Origin: Megalopta genalis
Lineage: Eukaryota > Arthropoda > Insecta > Hymenoptera > Halictidae
NCBI RefSeq assembly: GCF_051020955.1
Contig: NW_027476675.1
Coordinates: forward strand, 95,322 to 159,321
Reading direction: 5' to 3'
Length of the DNA stretch: 64,000 bases
In this document: piece after piece, positions 1 to 13,195 of the stretch
Layout of the letters: each line of letters begins with the position of its first letter
Position numbering within the stretch: the first letter of the stretch is position 1
The notes under the pieces: generated by a model
What the model was told of the DNA's origin: nothing
The model's input: only the letters and a program-made list of their open reading frames with translations
The model's database searches: none
Position numbers and translations under genes: made by a program

Positions 1-1230
1 TTTCGCATGGATTTGAAGATAACTCGTTTGTGTCGCCTGCATTTGAAGCTATATCACTTATATTCGCAAGTATTTGAAGCTAAACCATTCGTTTCGCATG
101 GATTTGAAGCTAAGCCTACTGCTTCGCATTCATTTGAAGCGAAATCATGTGTTTCGCTTGGATTTGAAGCTAACTCGTTTGTTTCTCTTGCTGTTGAATG
201 TAAATCATGTATATCACAAGTGTTTGAAGCTAAACCATTCGTTTCGCTGGATTTGAAGCTAAGCCTTCTACTTCACATTGATTTGAAGGTAAATAATGTC
301 TTTTGCATTAATTTAAAGCTAACTCGTTTGTTTCGCCAGCATTTGAAGCTATATCAGTGATATTCGCAAGTATTTGAAGCTAAATGATTCGTTTCGCTGG
401 ATTTGCAGCTAAGCCTTCTACTTCGCATTGATTTGAATCTAAATCATGTGTTTCGCTTGGATTTGAAGCTAACTCGTTGGTTTTGCATGAAGTAGAATCT
501 AAATCATGTATATCACAAGTATTTGAAGCTGAACCGTTTGTTTCACATAGATTTAAAGCTAAGCCTTCTACTTCACATTGATTGAAAGTTAAATCATGTG
601 TTTCGCATGGATTTGAAGCTAACTCGTTTGTGTCGCCTGCATTTGAAGCTATATCACTTATATTCGCAAGTATTTGAAGCTAAACCATTCGTTTCGCATG
701 GATTTGAAGCTAAGCCTTCTGCTTCGCATTCATTTGAAGCGAAATCATGTGTTTCGCTTGTATTTGCAGCTAACTGTTTGGTTTCGCATGCAGTTGAAGC
801 TAAATCATGTATATCACAAATATTTCAACTAAACCATTTGTTTCGCATGGATTCAAAGATAAGCCTTCTACTTCGCATTGAATTGAAGCTAAATCATGTA
901 TCTCGCATGTATTTGAAGCTAACACGTTTGTTTCGCATTCTGTTGAAGCTAAGTCATGTATAACACAACTATTTGAAGCCAAACAATCTGTTTCGTGTGA
1001 ATTCGGAGATCAGCCTTCTACTACGCATTGATTTGAAGCAAAATCATATGTATCGCTTGGATTTGAAGCCAACTCGTTTGTTTCGCATGCAGTTAATGCA
1101 AAATCACGCATATCACAAGTATTTGAAGCTAAACCATTTGGTTCGCATGGATGCGAAGATCAGCCTTCTACTTCGCATTGATTTGAATCTAAATCATGTG
1201 TTTCGCTTGGATTTGAAGCTAAATCATGTG
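1..1230. repeat. 1,230-bp HOR, copy 1
   Basis: Bases 1 to about 690 recur almost unchanged 1,230 bp downstream (41 monomers). The block is marked by a subfamily reading gaagctatatcacttatat followed by tcgcaag, in which one extra T makes a 31-bp monomer, and by tttcgctgg, in which one base is lost, so the total stays in register. Its part from about 400 to 1,248 recurs again at offset 2,011 (about 2,411-3,259), so two different exchange events overlap here. Open frames such as 7-360 reappear with the block and are not separate genes. Confidence 0.85.
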
Positions 1231-1920
1231 TTTTGAATGGATTTGAAGATAACTCGTTTGTGTCGCCTGCATTTGAAGCTATATCACTTATATTCGCAAG
1301 TATTTGAAGCTAAACCATTCGTTTCGCATGGATTTGAAGCTAAGCCTACTGCTTCGCATTCATTTGAAGCGAAATCGTGTGTTTCGCTTGGATTTGAAGC
1401 TAACTCGTTTGTTTCTCTTGCTGTTGAATGTAAATCATGTATATCACAAGTGTTTGAAGCTAAACCATTCGTTTCGCTGGATTTGAAGCTAAGCCTTCTA
1501 CTTCACATTGATTTGAAGGTAAATAATGTCTTTTGCATTAATTTAAAGCTAACTCGTTTGTTTCGCCAGCATTTGAAGCTATATCAGTGATATTCGCAAG
1601 TATTTGAAGCTAAATGATTCGTTTCGCTGGATTTGCAGCTAAGCCTTCTACTTCGCATTGATTTGATTCTAAATCATGTGTTTCGCTTGGATTTGAAGCT
1701 AACTCGTTGGTTTTGCACGAAGTTGAATCTAAATCATGTATATCACAAGTATTTGAAGCTGAACTATTTGTTTCACATACATTTGAAGCTAAGCCTTCTA
1801 CTTCACATTGATTGGAAATTAAATCATGTGTTTCACATGGATTTGAAGCTAACTCGTTTGTGTCGCTTGCATTTGAAGCTATATCGCTTATATTCGCAAG
1901 TATTTGAAGCTAAACCATTC
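1231..1920. repeat. 1,230-bp HOR, copy 2 (partial)
   Basis: It matches 1-690 base for base over long runs; the first 370 bp show only a few substitutions, for example cgtgtg for catgtg near 1,377. Divergence rises after about 1,660, and the match is lost near 1,920, where attcgaagatcagcc replaces the expected core. Confidence 0.85.
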
Positions 1921-2627
1921 GTTTCGCATCGATTCGAAGATCAGCCTTCTACTTCGCATTCATTTGAAGCTAAATCATGTGTTTCGCATGGATTTGACGC
2001 TAAGTCGTTTGTTTCGCATGCAGTTGAAGCTAAATCATGTATATCATAAGTATTTGAAGCTAAAGAACTTGATTCGCATGGATTCGAAGATCAGCCTTCT
2101 ACTTCACATTGATTTGAAGCTAAATCATGAGTTTCGCATAGATTTGAAGCTAAATCATGTGTTTTGAATGGATTTGAAGTTAACTCGTTTGCTTCCCAAG
2201 CAGTTGAAGCTAAATCATGTATATCATAAGTATTTGAAGCTAAAGAACTTGATACGCATGGATTTCAAACTAAGCCTTCTACTTCGCATTGATTTGAAGG
2301 TAAATAATGTCTTTTGCATGGATTTAAAGCTAACTCGATTGTTTCGCCAGCATTTGAAGCTATTTCAGTGATATCCGCAAGTGTTTGAAGCTAAATCATT
2401 CGTTTCGCTGGATTTCAAGCTAAGCCTTCTACTTCGCATTGATTTGAATCTAAATAATGTGTTTCGCTTGGATTTGAAGCTAACTCGTTGGTTTTGCATG
2501 AAGTAGAATCTAAATCATGTATATCGCAAGTATTTGAAGCTGAACCGTTTGTTTCACATAGATTTAAAGCTAAGCCTTCTACTTCACATTGATTGAAAGT
2601 TAAATCATGTGTTTCGCATGGATTTGA
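1921..2627. repeat. Mixed monomers between two HOR blocks
   Basis: These are 30-bp monomers of several types, including the taaagaacttga variant seen twice (near 2,060 and 2,240) and again inside the 930-bp blocks that follow. The part from about 2,411 onward already belongs to the 2,011-bp-offset copy of 400-1,248. No gene is visible. Confidence 0.8.
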
Positions 2628-3557
2628 AGCTAACTCGTTTGTGTCGCCTGCATTTGAAGCTATATCACTTATATTCGCAAGTATTTGAAGCTAAACCATT
2701 CGTTTCGCATGGATTTGAAGCTAAGCCTTCTGCTTCGCATTCATTTGAAGCGAAATCATGTGTTTCGCTTGTATTTGCAGCTAACTGTTTGGTTTCGCAT
2801 GCAGTTGAAGCTAAATCATGTATATCACAAATATTTGAACTAAACCATTTGTTTCGCATGGATTCAAAGATAAGCCTTCTACTTCGCATTGAATTGAAGC
2901 TAAATCATGTATCTCGCATGTATTTGAAGCTAACACGTTTGTTTCGCATTCTGTTGAAGCTAAGTCATGTATAACACAACTATTTGAAGCCAAACAATCT
3001 GTTTCGTGTGAATTCGGAGATCAGCCTCCTACTACGCATTGATTTGAAGCAAAATCATATGTATCGCTTGGATTTGAAGCCAACTCGTTTGTTTCGCATG
3101 CAGTTAATGCAAAATCACGCATATCACAAGTATTTGAAGCTAAACCATTTGGTTCGCATGGATGCGAAGATCAGCCTTCTACTTCGCATTGATTTGAATC
3201 TAAATCATGTGTTTCGCTTGTATTTGAAGCTAAATCATGTGTTTTGAATGGATTTGAAGTTAACTCGTTTGCTTCCCAAGCAGTTGAAGCTAAATCATGT
3301 ATATCATAAGTATTTGAAGCTAAAGAACTTGATTCGCATGGATTTCAAACTAAGCATTCTACTTCGCATTGATTTGAAGGTAAATCATGTCTTTTGCATG
3401 GATTTAAAGCTAACTCGTTTGTTTCGCCAGCATTTGAAGCTATATCAGTGATATTCGCAAATATTTGAGGCTAAATGATTCGTTTCGCTGGATTTGAAGC
3501 TAAGCCTTCTACTTCGCATTGATTTGACTCTAAATCATGTGTTTCGCTTGGATTTGA
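2628..3557. repeat. 930-bp HOR, copy 1
   Basis: This block of 31 monomers is followed directly by a near-identical copy. It contains an amplified 31-bp monomer (ttatattcgcaag) and the odd monomers gtgtgaattcggagatcagc and taacacaactatttgaagcc, which also occur near 960-1,010. That shows it derives from the first kilobase through the 2,011-bp offset. Confidence 0.88.
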
Positions 3558-4487
3558 AGCTAACTCGTTTGTGTCGCCTGCATTTGAAGCTATATCACTT
3601 ATATTCGCAAGTATTTGAAGCTAAACCATTCGTTTCGCATGGATTTGAAGCTAAGCCTTCTGCTTCGCATTCATTTGAAGCGAAATCATGTGTTTCGCTT
3701 GTATTTGCAGCTAACTGTTTGGTTTCGCATGCAGTTGAAGCTAAATCATGTATATCACAAATATTTGAACTAAACCATTTGTTTCGCATGGATTCAAAGA
3801 TAAGCCTTCTACTTCGCATTGAATTGAAGCTAAATCATGTATCTCGCATGTATTTGAAGCTAACACGTTTGTTTCGCATTCTGTTGAAGCTAAGTCATGT
3901 ATAACACAACTATTTGAAGCCAAACAATCTGTTTCGTGTGAATTCGGAGATCAGCCTTCTACTACGCATTGATTTGAAGCAAAATCATATGTATCGCTTG
4001 GATTTGAAGCCAACTCGTTTGTTTCGCATGCAGTTAATGCAAAATCACGCATATCACAAGTATTTGAAGCTAAACCATTTGGTTCGCATGGATGCGAAGA
4101 TCAGCCTTCTACTTCGCATTGATTTGAATCTAAATCATGTGTTTCGCTTGTATTTGAAGCTAAATCATGTGTTTTGAATGGATTTGAAGTTAACTCGTTT
4201 GCTTCCCAAGCAGTTGAAGCTAAATCATGTATATCATAAGTATTTGAAGCTAAAGAACTTGATTCGCATGGATTTCAAACTAAGCCTTCTACTTCGCATT
4301 GATTTGAAGGTAAATCATGTCTTTTGCATGGATTTAAAGCTAACTCGTTTGTTTCGCCAGCATTTGAAGCTATATCAGTGATATTCGCAAATATTTGAGG
4401 CTAAATGATTCGTTTCGCTGGATTTGAAGCTAAGCCTTCTACTTCGCATTGATTTGACTCTAAATCATGTGTTTCGCTTGGATTTGA
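3558..4487. repeat. 930-bp HOR, copy 2
   Basis: It repeats 2,628-3,557 with only scattered substitutions (for example cagccttcta for cagcctccta near 3,955). Near 4,488 the copies part: the first continues into tgtcgcctgc, the second into gatggttttgcatgaag, a sequence resembling 480-510 and 1,710-1,730. Confidence 0.88.
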
Positions 4488-5400
4488 AGCTAACTCGATG
4501 GTTTTGCATGAAGTTGAACCTAAATCATGTATATCACAAGTATTTGAAGCTGAACCATTTGTTTCACATACATTTGAAGTTAAGCCTTCTACTTCACATT
4601 GATTGGAAGTTAAATCATGTGTTTCGCATGGATTTGAAGCTAACTCGTTTGTGTCGCTTGCATTTGAAGCTATATCACTTATATTCGCAAGTATTTGAAG
4701 CTAAACCATTCGTTTCGCATGGATTCGAAGATCAGCCTTCTACTTCGCATTCATTTGAAGCTAAATCATGTGTTTCGCATGGATTTGAAGCTGACTCGTT
4801 TGTTTCGCCTGCATTTGAAGCTATATCATGTATATCAGAAGTATTTGAATCTGAACAATTTGATTCCCATGAATAGTACGTTAAACCATGTCTTTCGAAT
4901 GAATTTGAAGCTAAATCATGTGTTTTGAATGGATTTCAAGCAAACTCGTTTGTTTCGCATGCATTTGAAGCTAAATCATGTATATCACATATAATTGAAG
5001 CTAAACCATTTGTTTCGCATGGATTCGAAGATCAGCCTTCTACTTCGCATCGATTTGAAGGTAAATCATGAGTTTCGCATAGATTTGAAACTAAATCATG
5101 TGTTTTGAATGGATTTGAAGCTATATCAGTGATATCCGCAAGAGTTTGAAGCTAAATCATTCGTTTCGCTGGATTTCAAGCTAAGCCTTCTACTTCGCAT
5201 TGATTTGAATCTAAATCATGTGTTTCGCTTGGATTCGAAGCTAACTCGTTGGTTTTGCATGAAGTGGAATCTAAATCATGTATATCACAAGTATTTGAAG
5301 CTGAACCATTTGTTTCACATAGATTTAAAGCTAAGCCTTCTACTTCACATTGATTGAAACTTAAATCATGTGTTTCGCATGGATTTGAAGCTAACTCGTT
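4488..5400. repeat. Diverged 30-bp monomers
   Basis: This is a patchwork of monomers of the same subfamilies as 1-4.5 kb (gaagctatatcacttatat, ggttttgcatgaag, tgttttgaatgg), with more point differences between neighbours and no clean local higher-order period that I could follow by eye. I see no gene or other element in it. Confidence 0.8.
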
Positions 5401-8400
5401 AGTTTTGCATGCTGTTGAAGCTAAATCATGTATATCACAAGTATTTGAAGCTAAACCAATTGTTTAGCATGGATTTGAAGATAAGCCTTCTACTTCGCAT
5501 TTATTTGAAGCTAAACCATGTGTTTCGCTTGGATTTGAAACTAGCTAGTTTCTTTCGCAATGCAGTTGAAGCTAAATCATGTATATCACAATTATTTGAA
5601 GCTAAACCATTTGATTCACATGGATTTCAAAATACGCCTTCTACTTCGCATTGATTTGAAGCTAAATCATGTGTTTCGCTTGGATTTCAAACTAACTCGT
5701 TCGTTTCGCATGCAGTTGGAGCTAAATCATGTATATCACAGGTATCTGAAGCTAAACCATTGGCTACGCATGGATTTTAAGCTAAGCCTTCTACTTCGCA
5801 TTGATTTGATGCTAAATCGGGTGTTTCGCATGGATTTGAAGCTAACTCGTTTGCTTCGCATGCATTTGAATCTAAATCATATATATCACAAGTATTAGAA
5901 GCTAAACCATTTAATTCGCATGGATTTGAAGCTAAGCCTTCTACTTCGCATTGATTTGGAGCTAAATCATGTCTTTCGCTTGGATTTGAAGCTAACTCGT
6001 TTGTTTCGCATGCAATTGAAGCTAAATCATGTATCAAACAAGTATTTGAAGCTAAACCATTTGATTCGCATGGATTTGATGCTATGCCATCTACTTCGCT
6101 TTTATTTGAAACTGAATCATGTGTTTCTCTTGTTTTTGAAGCTATCACGTTCGTTTCACATGCAGTTGAATCTAAATCATGTATATCACAAGTATTTGGA
6201 GCTGAACCATTTGTTTCGCACGAATATCACGCTAAACCATGTGTTTGGAATGAACGTAAAGCTAAATCGCGTGTTTCGCATAGATTTGAAGCCAACTCGT
6301 TTGTTACGCATGCAGTTGAAGCTGAATCATGTATATCCCAAGTATTTGAAGCTCAACCATTTGATTCGCATGGATTTGAAGATAAGCCTTCTACTTCGCA
6401 TTGATTTGAAGCTAAATCATGTGTTTCGCTTGGATTTGAAACTAACTAGTTTGTTTCGCAATGCAGTTGAAGCTAAATCATGTATATCACAAATTATTTG
6501 ATGCTAAACCATTTGATTCGCATGGATTTCAAAATAAGCCTTCTACTTCGCATTGATTTGAAACTAAATCATGTGTTTCGCATGGATTTGAAGCTAACTC
6601 GTTTGTTTCGCATGCATTTGAAGCTAAATTATATACATCACAAGTATTTGAAGCTGAACCACTTGTTTCGCATGGATTTGAAGATAAGCCTTCTACTTCG
6701 CATTGATTTGAAGCTAAATCATGTGTTTCGCTTGAATTTGAAACTAACTAGTTTGTTTCGCAATGCAGTTGAAGCTAAATCATGTATATCACAAATATTT
6801 GAAGCTAAACAATATGTTTCGCAAGGATTCGAAGATCAGCCTTCTACTTCGCATTGATAAGAGGCTAAATCATGTGTTTCGCATGGACTTGAAGCTAACT
6901 CGTTCGTTTCGCTTGCATTTGAAACTAAATCATGCACATCACAAGTATTTGAAGCTGAACCACTTGTTTCGCATGGATTTGAAGATAAGCTTTCTACTTC
7001 GCATTGATTTGAAGCTACATCATGTGTTTGGCTTGTATTTGAGACTAACTAGTTTGTTTCGCAATGCAGTTGAAGCAAAATCATGTATATCACAATTATT
7101 TGAAGCTAAACCATTTGATTCGCACGGATTTCAAAATAAGACTTCTACTTCGCATTGATTCGAAGATAAATCACGTGTTTCGCACGGATTTGAAGCTATG
7201 GCTTCCACTTTGCATTGATTTGGAGCTAAATCATGTCTTTCGCTTGGATTTGAAGCTAAACTTCCTACTCCGCATTGAGTTGAAGCTAAATCATGTGCTT
7301 CGCTTGGATTTGAAGCTAACTCGTGTCTCATGCATTTGAAGCGTAATCCTGTATATCACAAATATATGAAGCTAAACATGTATTTCGCCTGGATTTCAAG
7401 CTAACTCGTTTGTTTCGCATGCATTTGAAACTAAATCATGCACATCACAAGTGTTTGAAGATGAACCACTTGTTTCGCATGGATTTGAAGATAAGCCTTC
7501 TACTTCGCATTGATTTGAAGCTACATCATGTGTTTCGTTTGGACTTGAGACTAACTAGTTTGTTTCGCAATGCAGTTGAAGCTAAATCATGTATATCACA
7601 GTTATTTGAAGTTAAACCAGTTGATTCGCATGGATTTCAAAATAAGCCTTCTACTTCGCATTAATTTGAAGCTCAATCATGTGTTTCGCTTGGATTTGAA
7701 GCTAACTCGATTTTTTCGCATGCAGATGAAGCTAAATCATGTATAAAACAAGTATTTGAAGCTAAACCATTTGTTTCGCATGGCTTCGAAGATCAGCCAT
7801 CTACCTCGTATTGATTTAAAGCTAAATCATGTGTTTCGCATGGATTTGAAGCTAACTCGTTTGTTACGCATGCACTTGAAGCTGAATCATGTATATCCCA
7901 AGTATTTGAAGCTCAACCATTTGATTCGCATGGATTTGAAGATAAGCCTTCTACTTCGCATTGATTTGAAGCTAAATCATGTGTTTCGCTTGGATTAGAA
8001 ACTAACTAGTTTGTATCGCATTGCTGTTGATGCTAAATCATGTATATCACAAGTATTTGAAGCTAAACCATTTGATGCGCCTGGATTTGATGCTACGCCA
8101 TCTACTTCGCTTTTATTTGAAACTGAATCATGTGTTTCGCATGGATTTGAAGCTAACACGTTCGTTTCACATGCAGTTGAAGCTAAATCATGTATATCAC
8201 AAGTATTTGGAGCTGAACCATTTGTTTCTCATGGATTTCAAAATAAGCCTTCTACTTCGCAAAGATTTTAATCTAAACCATCTGTTTCGGATGGATTTAA
8301 AGCTATCTCGTTTGTTTCGCATGCAGTTGAAGATAAATCATGTATATCACAAGTATTTGAAGCTAATCCATTTGTATCGCGTGGATTCGAAGATCAGCCT

Positions 8401-8520
8401 TCTACTTCGCATTGATTTGAAGTTAAATCATATGTTTCGCATGGATTTGAAGCTAATCGTTTGTATCGCATGCAGTTCAAGCTAAATCATGTATATCACA
8501 ATTATTTGAAGCTAAACCAT
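5401..8520. repeat. 150-bp HOR region with 301-bp sub-period
   Basis: The five-monomer order is clear here. A type B-C junction variant, ctagtttgtttcgcaatgcag with one extra A, recurs near 6,459, 6,761 and 7,062, so two 150-bp units plus the inserted base repeat at about 301 bp. The same variant is found near 5,558, 7,567 and 9,630. A second variant set (tatttgaaactgaatcatg with ttgatgctatgccatct) appears near 6,080 and 8,090 and becomes common from 12.4 to 36 kb. All is tandem repeat; no gene is seen. Confidence 0.85.
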
Positions 8521-8820
8521 TTGACCCGCATGGATTTCAAAATAAGCCTTCTACTTTGCATTGATTTGATGCTAAATCATGTGTTTCGCTTGCATTTCAA
8601 GCTAACTCGTTTGTTTCGCATGTAATTGAAGCTAGATAATGTATCAAACAAGTATTTGAAGCTAAACCATTTGATTCGCATGGATTTCAAAATAAGCCTT
8701 CTACTTTGCATTGATTTGATGCTAAATCATGTGTTTCGCTTGCATTTCAAGCTAACTCGTTTGTTTCGCATGTAATTGAAGCTAGATAATGTATCAAACA
8801 AGTATTTGAAGCTAAACCAT
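8521..8820. repeat. Near-perfect 150-bp doublet
   Basis: Bases 8,521-8,670 and 8,671-8,820 are two adjacent 150-bp units; in my reading they differ at two neighbouring bases near the start (gacccgc against gattcgc). The pair carries tgtaattgaagctagataat, a marker of one type C variant. The same doublet occurs near 11,700-12,000 and 13,050-13,320, so it has been copied as a pair. Confidence 0.88.
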
Positions 8821-10799
8821 TTGTTTCGCATGGCTTCGAAGATCAGCCATCTACCTCGTATTGATTTAAAGCTAAATCATGTGTTTCGCATGGATTTGAA
8901 GCTAACTCGTTTGTTTCGCATGCAGTTGAAGCAAAATCATGTATATCACAAATATTTGAAGCTGAATCATTTGTTTCGCATACAGTTGAAGCTAAATCAT
9001 GTATATCACAAGTATTTGAAGCTGAACCATTTGTTTCGCATGAATATTAGGCTAAACCATTTGTTTGGGATGAATTTGAAGCTAATTCATGCGTTTCGCA
9101 TAGATTTGAAGCTAACTCGTTAGTTTTGCATGCTGTTGAAGCTAAATCATGTATATCACAAGTATTCGAATCTGAAGCATTTGATTCGCATGGATTTGAA
9201 ACTAAGCCTTCTACATCACATTGATTTGAATCTAAATCATGTGTTACGCTTGAATTTGAAGCTAAGCCTTCTACTTCGCATTGATTTGAAGCGAAATCAT
9301 GTGTTTCGCATGGATTTTAAGCTAACTCGTTTTCTTCGCCTCTATTTGATGGAAAATCATGTATATCACAATTATTTGAAACTAAACCATTTGATTCGCA
9401 TGGATTTGAAGATAATCCTTCTACTTCGCATTGATTTGAAGCAAAATCATGTGTTTCGCATGGATTTGAATCTAACTCGTTAGTTTTCATGCTGTTGAAG
9501 CTAAATCATGTATATCACAAGTATTTGAAGCTAAACCATATGTTTCGCAAAGATTCGAAGATCAGCCTTCTACTTCGCATTGATAAGAAGCTAAATCATT
9601 TGTTTCGCTTGGATTTGAAACTAACTAGTTTGTTTCGCAATACAGTTGAAGCTAAATCATGTATATCACAATTATTTGAAGCTAAACCATTTGATTCGCA
9701 TGGATTTGAAGATAAGCCTTCTACTTCGCATTGATTTGAAGCTAATTCATGTGTTTCGCATGGATTTGAAGCTAACTCGTTAGTTTTGCATGCATTTGAA
9801 GCTAAATCATGCACATCACGAGTATTTGAAGCTAAACCATTTGTTTCGCAAGGATTCGAAGATCAACCTTCTACTTCGCATTGATTTGAAGTTAAATCAT
9901 ATGTTTCGCATGGATTTGAAGCTAATCGTTTGTATCGCATGCAGTTGAAGCTATTTCATGTATATCACAAGTATTTGAAGCTAAACCATTTGATTCACAT
10001 GGATTTGAAGCTAAATCATATATATCAAAAGTATTAGAAGCTAAACCATTTGATTCGCATGGATTTGAATCTATGCCTTCTACTTCGCATTGATTTCAAA
10101 GTAAATCATGTGTTTCGCTTGAACTTGAAGCTAACATGTTTGTTTCACAAGCAGTTGATGCTAAATCATGTATATCACAATTATTTGAAGCTGAACCATT
10201 TGTTTCGAATGAATATTCTGCTAAACCATGTGTTTCGAATAAATTTGAAGCTAAATCATGAGTTTCGCATGGATTTGATGCTAACTCGTTAGTTTTGCAT
10301 GCTGTTGAAGCTAAATCATGTATACCACAAGTATTTGAAGCTAAACCAATTGTTTTGCATGGATTTGAAGATAAGCCTTCTACTTCGCATTTATTTGAAG
10401 CTAAATCATGTGTTTCGCTTGGATTTGAAACTAGCTAGTTTCTTTCGCAATGCTGTTGAAGCTAAATCATGTATATCACAAGTATTTGGAGCTGAACCAT
10501 TTGTTTCGCACGAATATCACGCTAAACCATGTGTTTGGAAGGAATTTAAAGCTAAATCATGTGTTTCTCATAGATTTGAAGCCAACTCGTTTGTTACGGA
10601 TGCAGTTGAAGCTGAATCATGTATATCCCAAGTATTTGAAGCTCAACTATTTGATTCGCATGGATTTGAAGATAAGCCTTCTACTTCGCATTGATTTGAA
10701 GCTAAATCATGTGTTTCGCATAGATTTGAAGCTAACACGTTTGTTACGCATGCTGTTGAAGCTGAATCATGTATATCACAATTATTTGAAGCTAAACCA
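8821..10799. repeat. 150-bp HOR, moderately diverged
   Basis: This is ordinary five-monomer repeat with units that differ from their neighbours. It holds the gaatattaggctaaacc variant near 9,043 and the shifted gctaatcgtttgtatcgc variant (one base lost) near 9,931. Stop-bearing junctions cgttagttttgcatgctg occur near 9,119 and 10,289. No gene is seen. Confidence 0.82.
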
Positions 10800-11847
10800 T
10801 TTGATTCGCATGGATTTCAAAATAAGCCTTCTACTTTGCATTGATTTGATGCTAAATCATGTGTTTCGCTTGCATTTCAAGCTAACTCATTTGTTTCGCA
10901 TGTAATTGAAGCTAGATAATGTATCAAACAAGTATTTGAAGCTAAACCATTTGTTTCGCATGGCTTCGAAGATCAGCCATCTACCTCGTATTGATTTAAA
11001 GCTAAATCATGTGTTTCGCATGGATTTGAAGCTAACTCGTTTGTATCGCATGCAGTTGAAGCTAAATCATGTATATCACAATTATATGAAGCTAAACCAT
11101 TTGATTCGCATGGATTTCAGAATAAGCCTTCTACTTCGCATTGATTTTAATCTAAATCATCTGTTTCGCATGGATTTGAATCTAACTCGTTAGTTTTCAT
11201 GCTGTTGAAGCTAAATCATGTATATCACAGTTATTTGAAGATAAACCAGTTGATTCGCATGGATTTCAAAATAAGCCTTCTACTTCGCATTGATTTGAAG
11301 CTAACTCATGTTTTTCGCTTGGATTTGAAGCTAACTCGTTTGTTTCGCATGCAGTTGAAGCTAAATCATGTATATCACAAGTATTTGGAGCTGAACCATT
11401 TGTTTCGCATGGATTTCAAAATAAGCCTTCTACTTCGCATTGATTTTAATCTAAATCATCTGTTTCGGATGGATTTAAAGCTGTCTCGTTTGTTTCGCAT
11501 GCAGTTGAAGATAAATCATGTATATCACAAGTATTTGAAGCTAATCCATTTGTCTCGCGTGGATTCGAAGATCAGCCTTCTACTTCGCATTGATTTGAAG
11601 TTAAATCATATGTTTCGCATGGATTTGAAGCTAATCGTTTGTATCGCATGCAGTTGAAGCTAAATCATGTATATCACAATTATTTGAAGCTAAACCATTT
11701 GACTCGCATGGATTTCAAAATAAGCCTTCTACTTTGCATTGATTTGATGCTAAATCATGTGTTTCGCTTGCATTTCAAGCTAACTCGTTTGTTTCGCATG
11801 TAATTGAAGCTAGATAATGTATCAAACAAGTATTTGAAGCTAAACCA
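10800..11847. repeat. 1,048-bp HOR, copy 1
   Basis: The block recurs at offset 1,048 (for example 10,906 against 11,954, and 11,199 against 12,247). The length is 35 monomers minus two bases. The two losses are visible: tagttttcatgctg lacks a G near 11,191, and gctaatcgtttg lacks a C near 11,632. Both losses are present again in the next copy, so they arose before the duplication. Confidence 0.87.
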
Positions 11848-13195
11848 TTTGATTCGCATGGATTTCAAAATAAGCCTTCTACTTTGCATTGATTTGATGC
11901 TAAATCATGTGTTTCGCTTGCATTTCAAGCTAACTCGTTTGTTTCGCATGTAATTGAAGCTAGATAATGTATCAAACAAGTATTTGAAGCTAAACCATTT
12001 GTTTCGCATGGCTTCGAAGATCAGCCACCTACCTCGTATTGATTTAAAGCTAAATCATGTGTTTCGCATGGATTTGAAGCTAACTCGTTTGTATCGCATG
12101 CAGTTGAAGCTAAATCATGTATATCACAATTATATGAAGCTAAACCATTTGATTCGCATGGATTTCAGAACAAGCCTTCTACTTCGCATTGATTTTAATC
12201 TAAATCATCTGTTTCGCATGGATTTGAATCTAACTCGTTAGTTTTCATGCTGTTGAAGCTAAATCATGTATGTCACAGTTATTTGAAGATAAACCAGTTG
12301 ATTCGCATGGATTTCAAAATAAGCCTTCTACTTCGCATTGATTTGAAGCTAAATCATGTGTTTCGCTTGGATTTCAAGCTAACTCGTTTGTTTCGCATGC
12401 AATTGAAGATAGATCATGTATCAAACAAGTATTTGAAGCTAAACCATTTGATTCGCATGGATTTGATGCTATGCCATCTACTTCGCTTTTATTTGAAACT
12501 GAATCATGTGTTTCTCTTGAATTTGAAGCTAACACGTTCGTTTCACATGCAGTTGAAGCTAAATCATGTATGTCACAAGTATTTGAAGCTGAACCATTTG
12601 TTTCGCACGAATATCAGGCTAAACCATGTGTTTGGAATGAATTTGAAGCTAAATCATGCGTTTCGCATAGATTTGAAGCTAACTCATTTGTTACGCATGC
12701 AGTTGAAGCTGAATCATGTATATCACAGGTGTTTGAAGCTAAACCATTTGTTTCGCATGGATTCGAAGATAACCCTTCTACTTCGAATTGATTTGAAGCT
12801 AAATCATGTGTTTCGCTTGGATTTCAAACTAACTCGTTCGTTTCGCATGCAGTTGAAGCTAAATCATGTATATCACAAGTATGTGAAGCTAAACCATTTG
12901 CTACGCATGGATTTTAAGCTAAGCCTTCTACTTCGCATTGATTTGAAGTTAAATCATATGTTTCGCATGGATTTGAAGCTAATCGTTTGTATCGCATGCA
13001 GTTGAAGCTAAATCATGTATATCACAATTATTTGAAGCTAAACCATTTGACTCGCATGGATTTCAAAATAAGCCTTCTACTTTGCATTGATTTGATGCTA
13101 AATCATGTGTTTCGCTTGCATTTCAAGCTAACTCGTTTATTTCGCATGTAATTGAAGCTAGATAATGTATCAAACAAGTATTTGAAGCTAAACCA
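11848..13195. repeat. 1,048-bp HOR, copy 2, with a 300-bp insertion
   Basis: It matches copy 1 at offset 1,048 until about 12.4 kb. It then carries two extra 150-bp units (about 12,430-12,790) with the ttgatgctatgccatct and cgaatatcaggctaaacc variants, after which the match resumes at offset 1,348. A third partial copy begins at about 13,196 (13,302 corresponds to 11,954). An insertion of exactly two 150-bp units points to in-register unequal exchange or conversion. Confidence 0.85.
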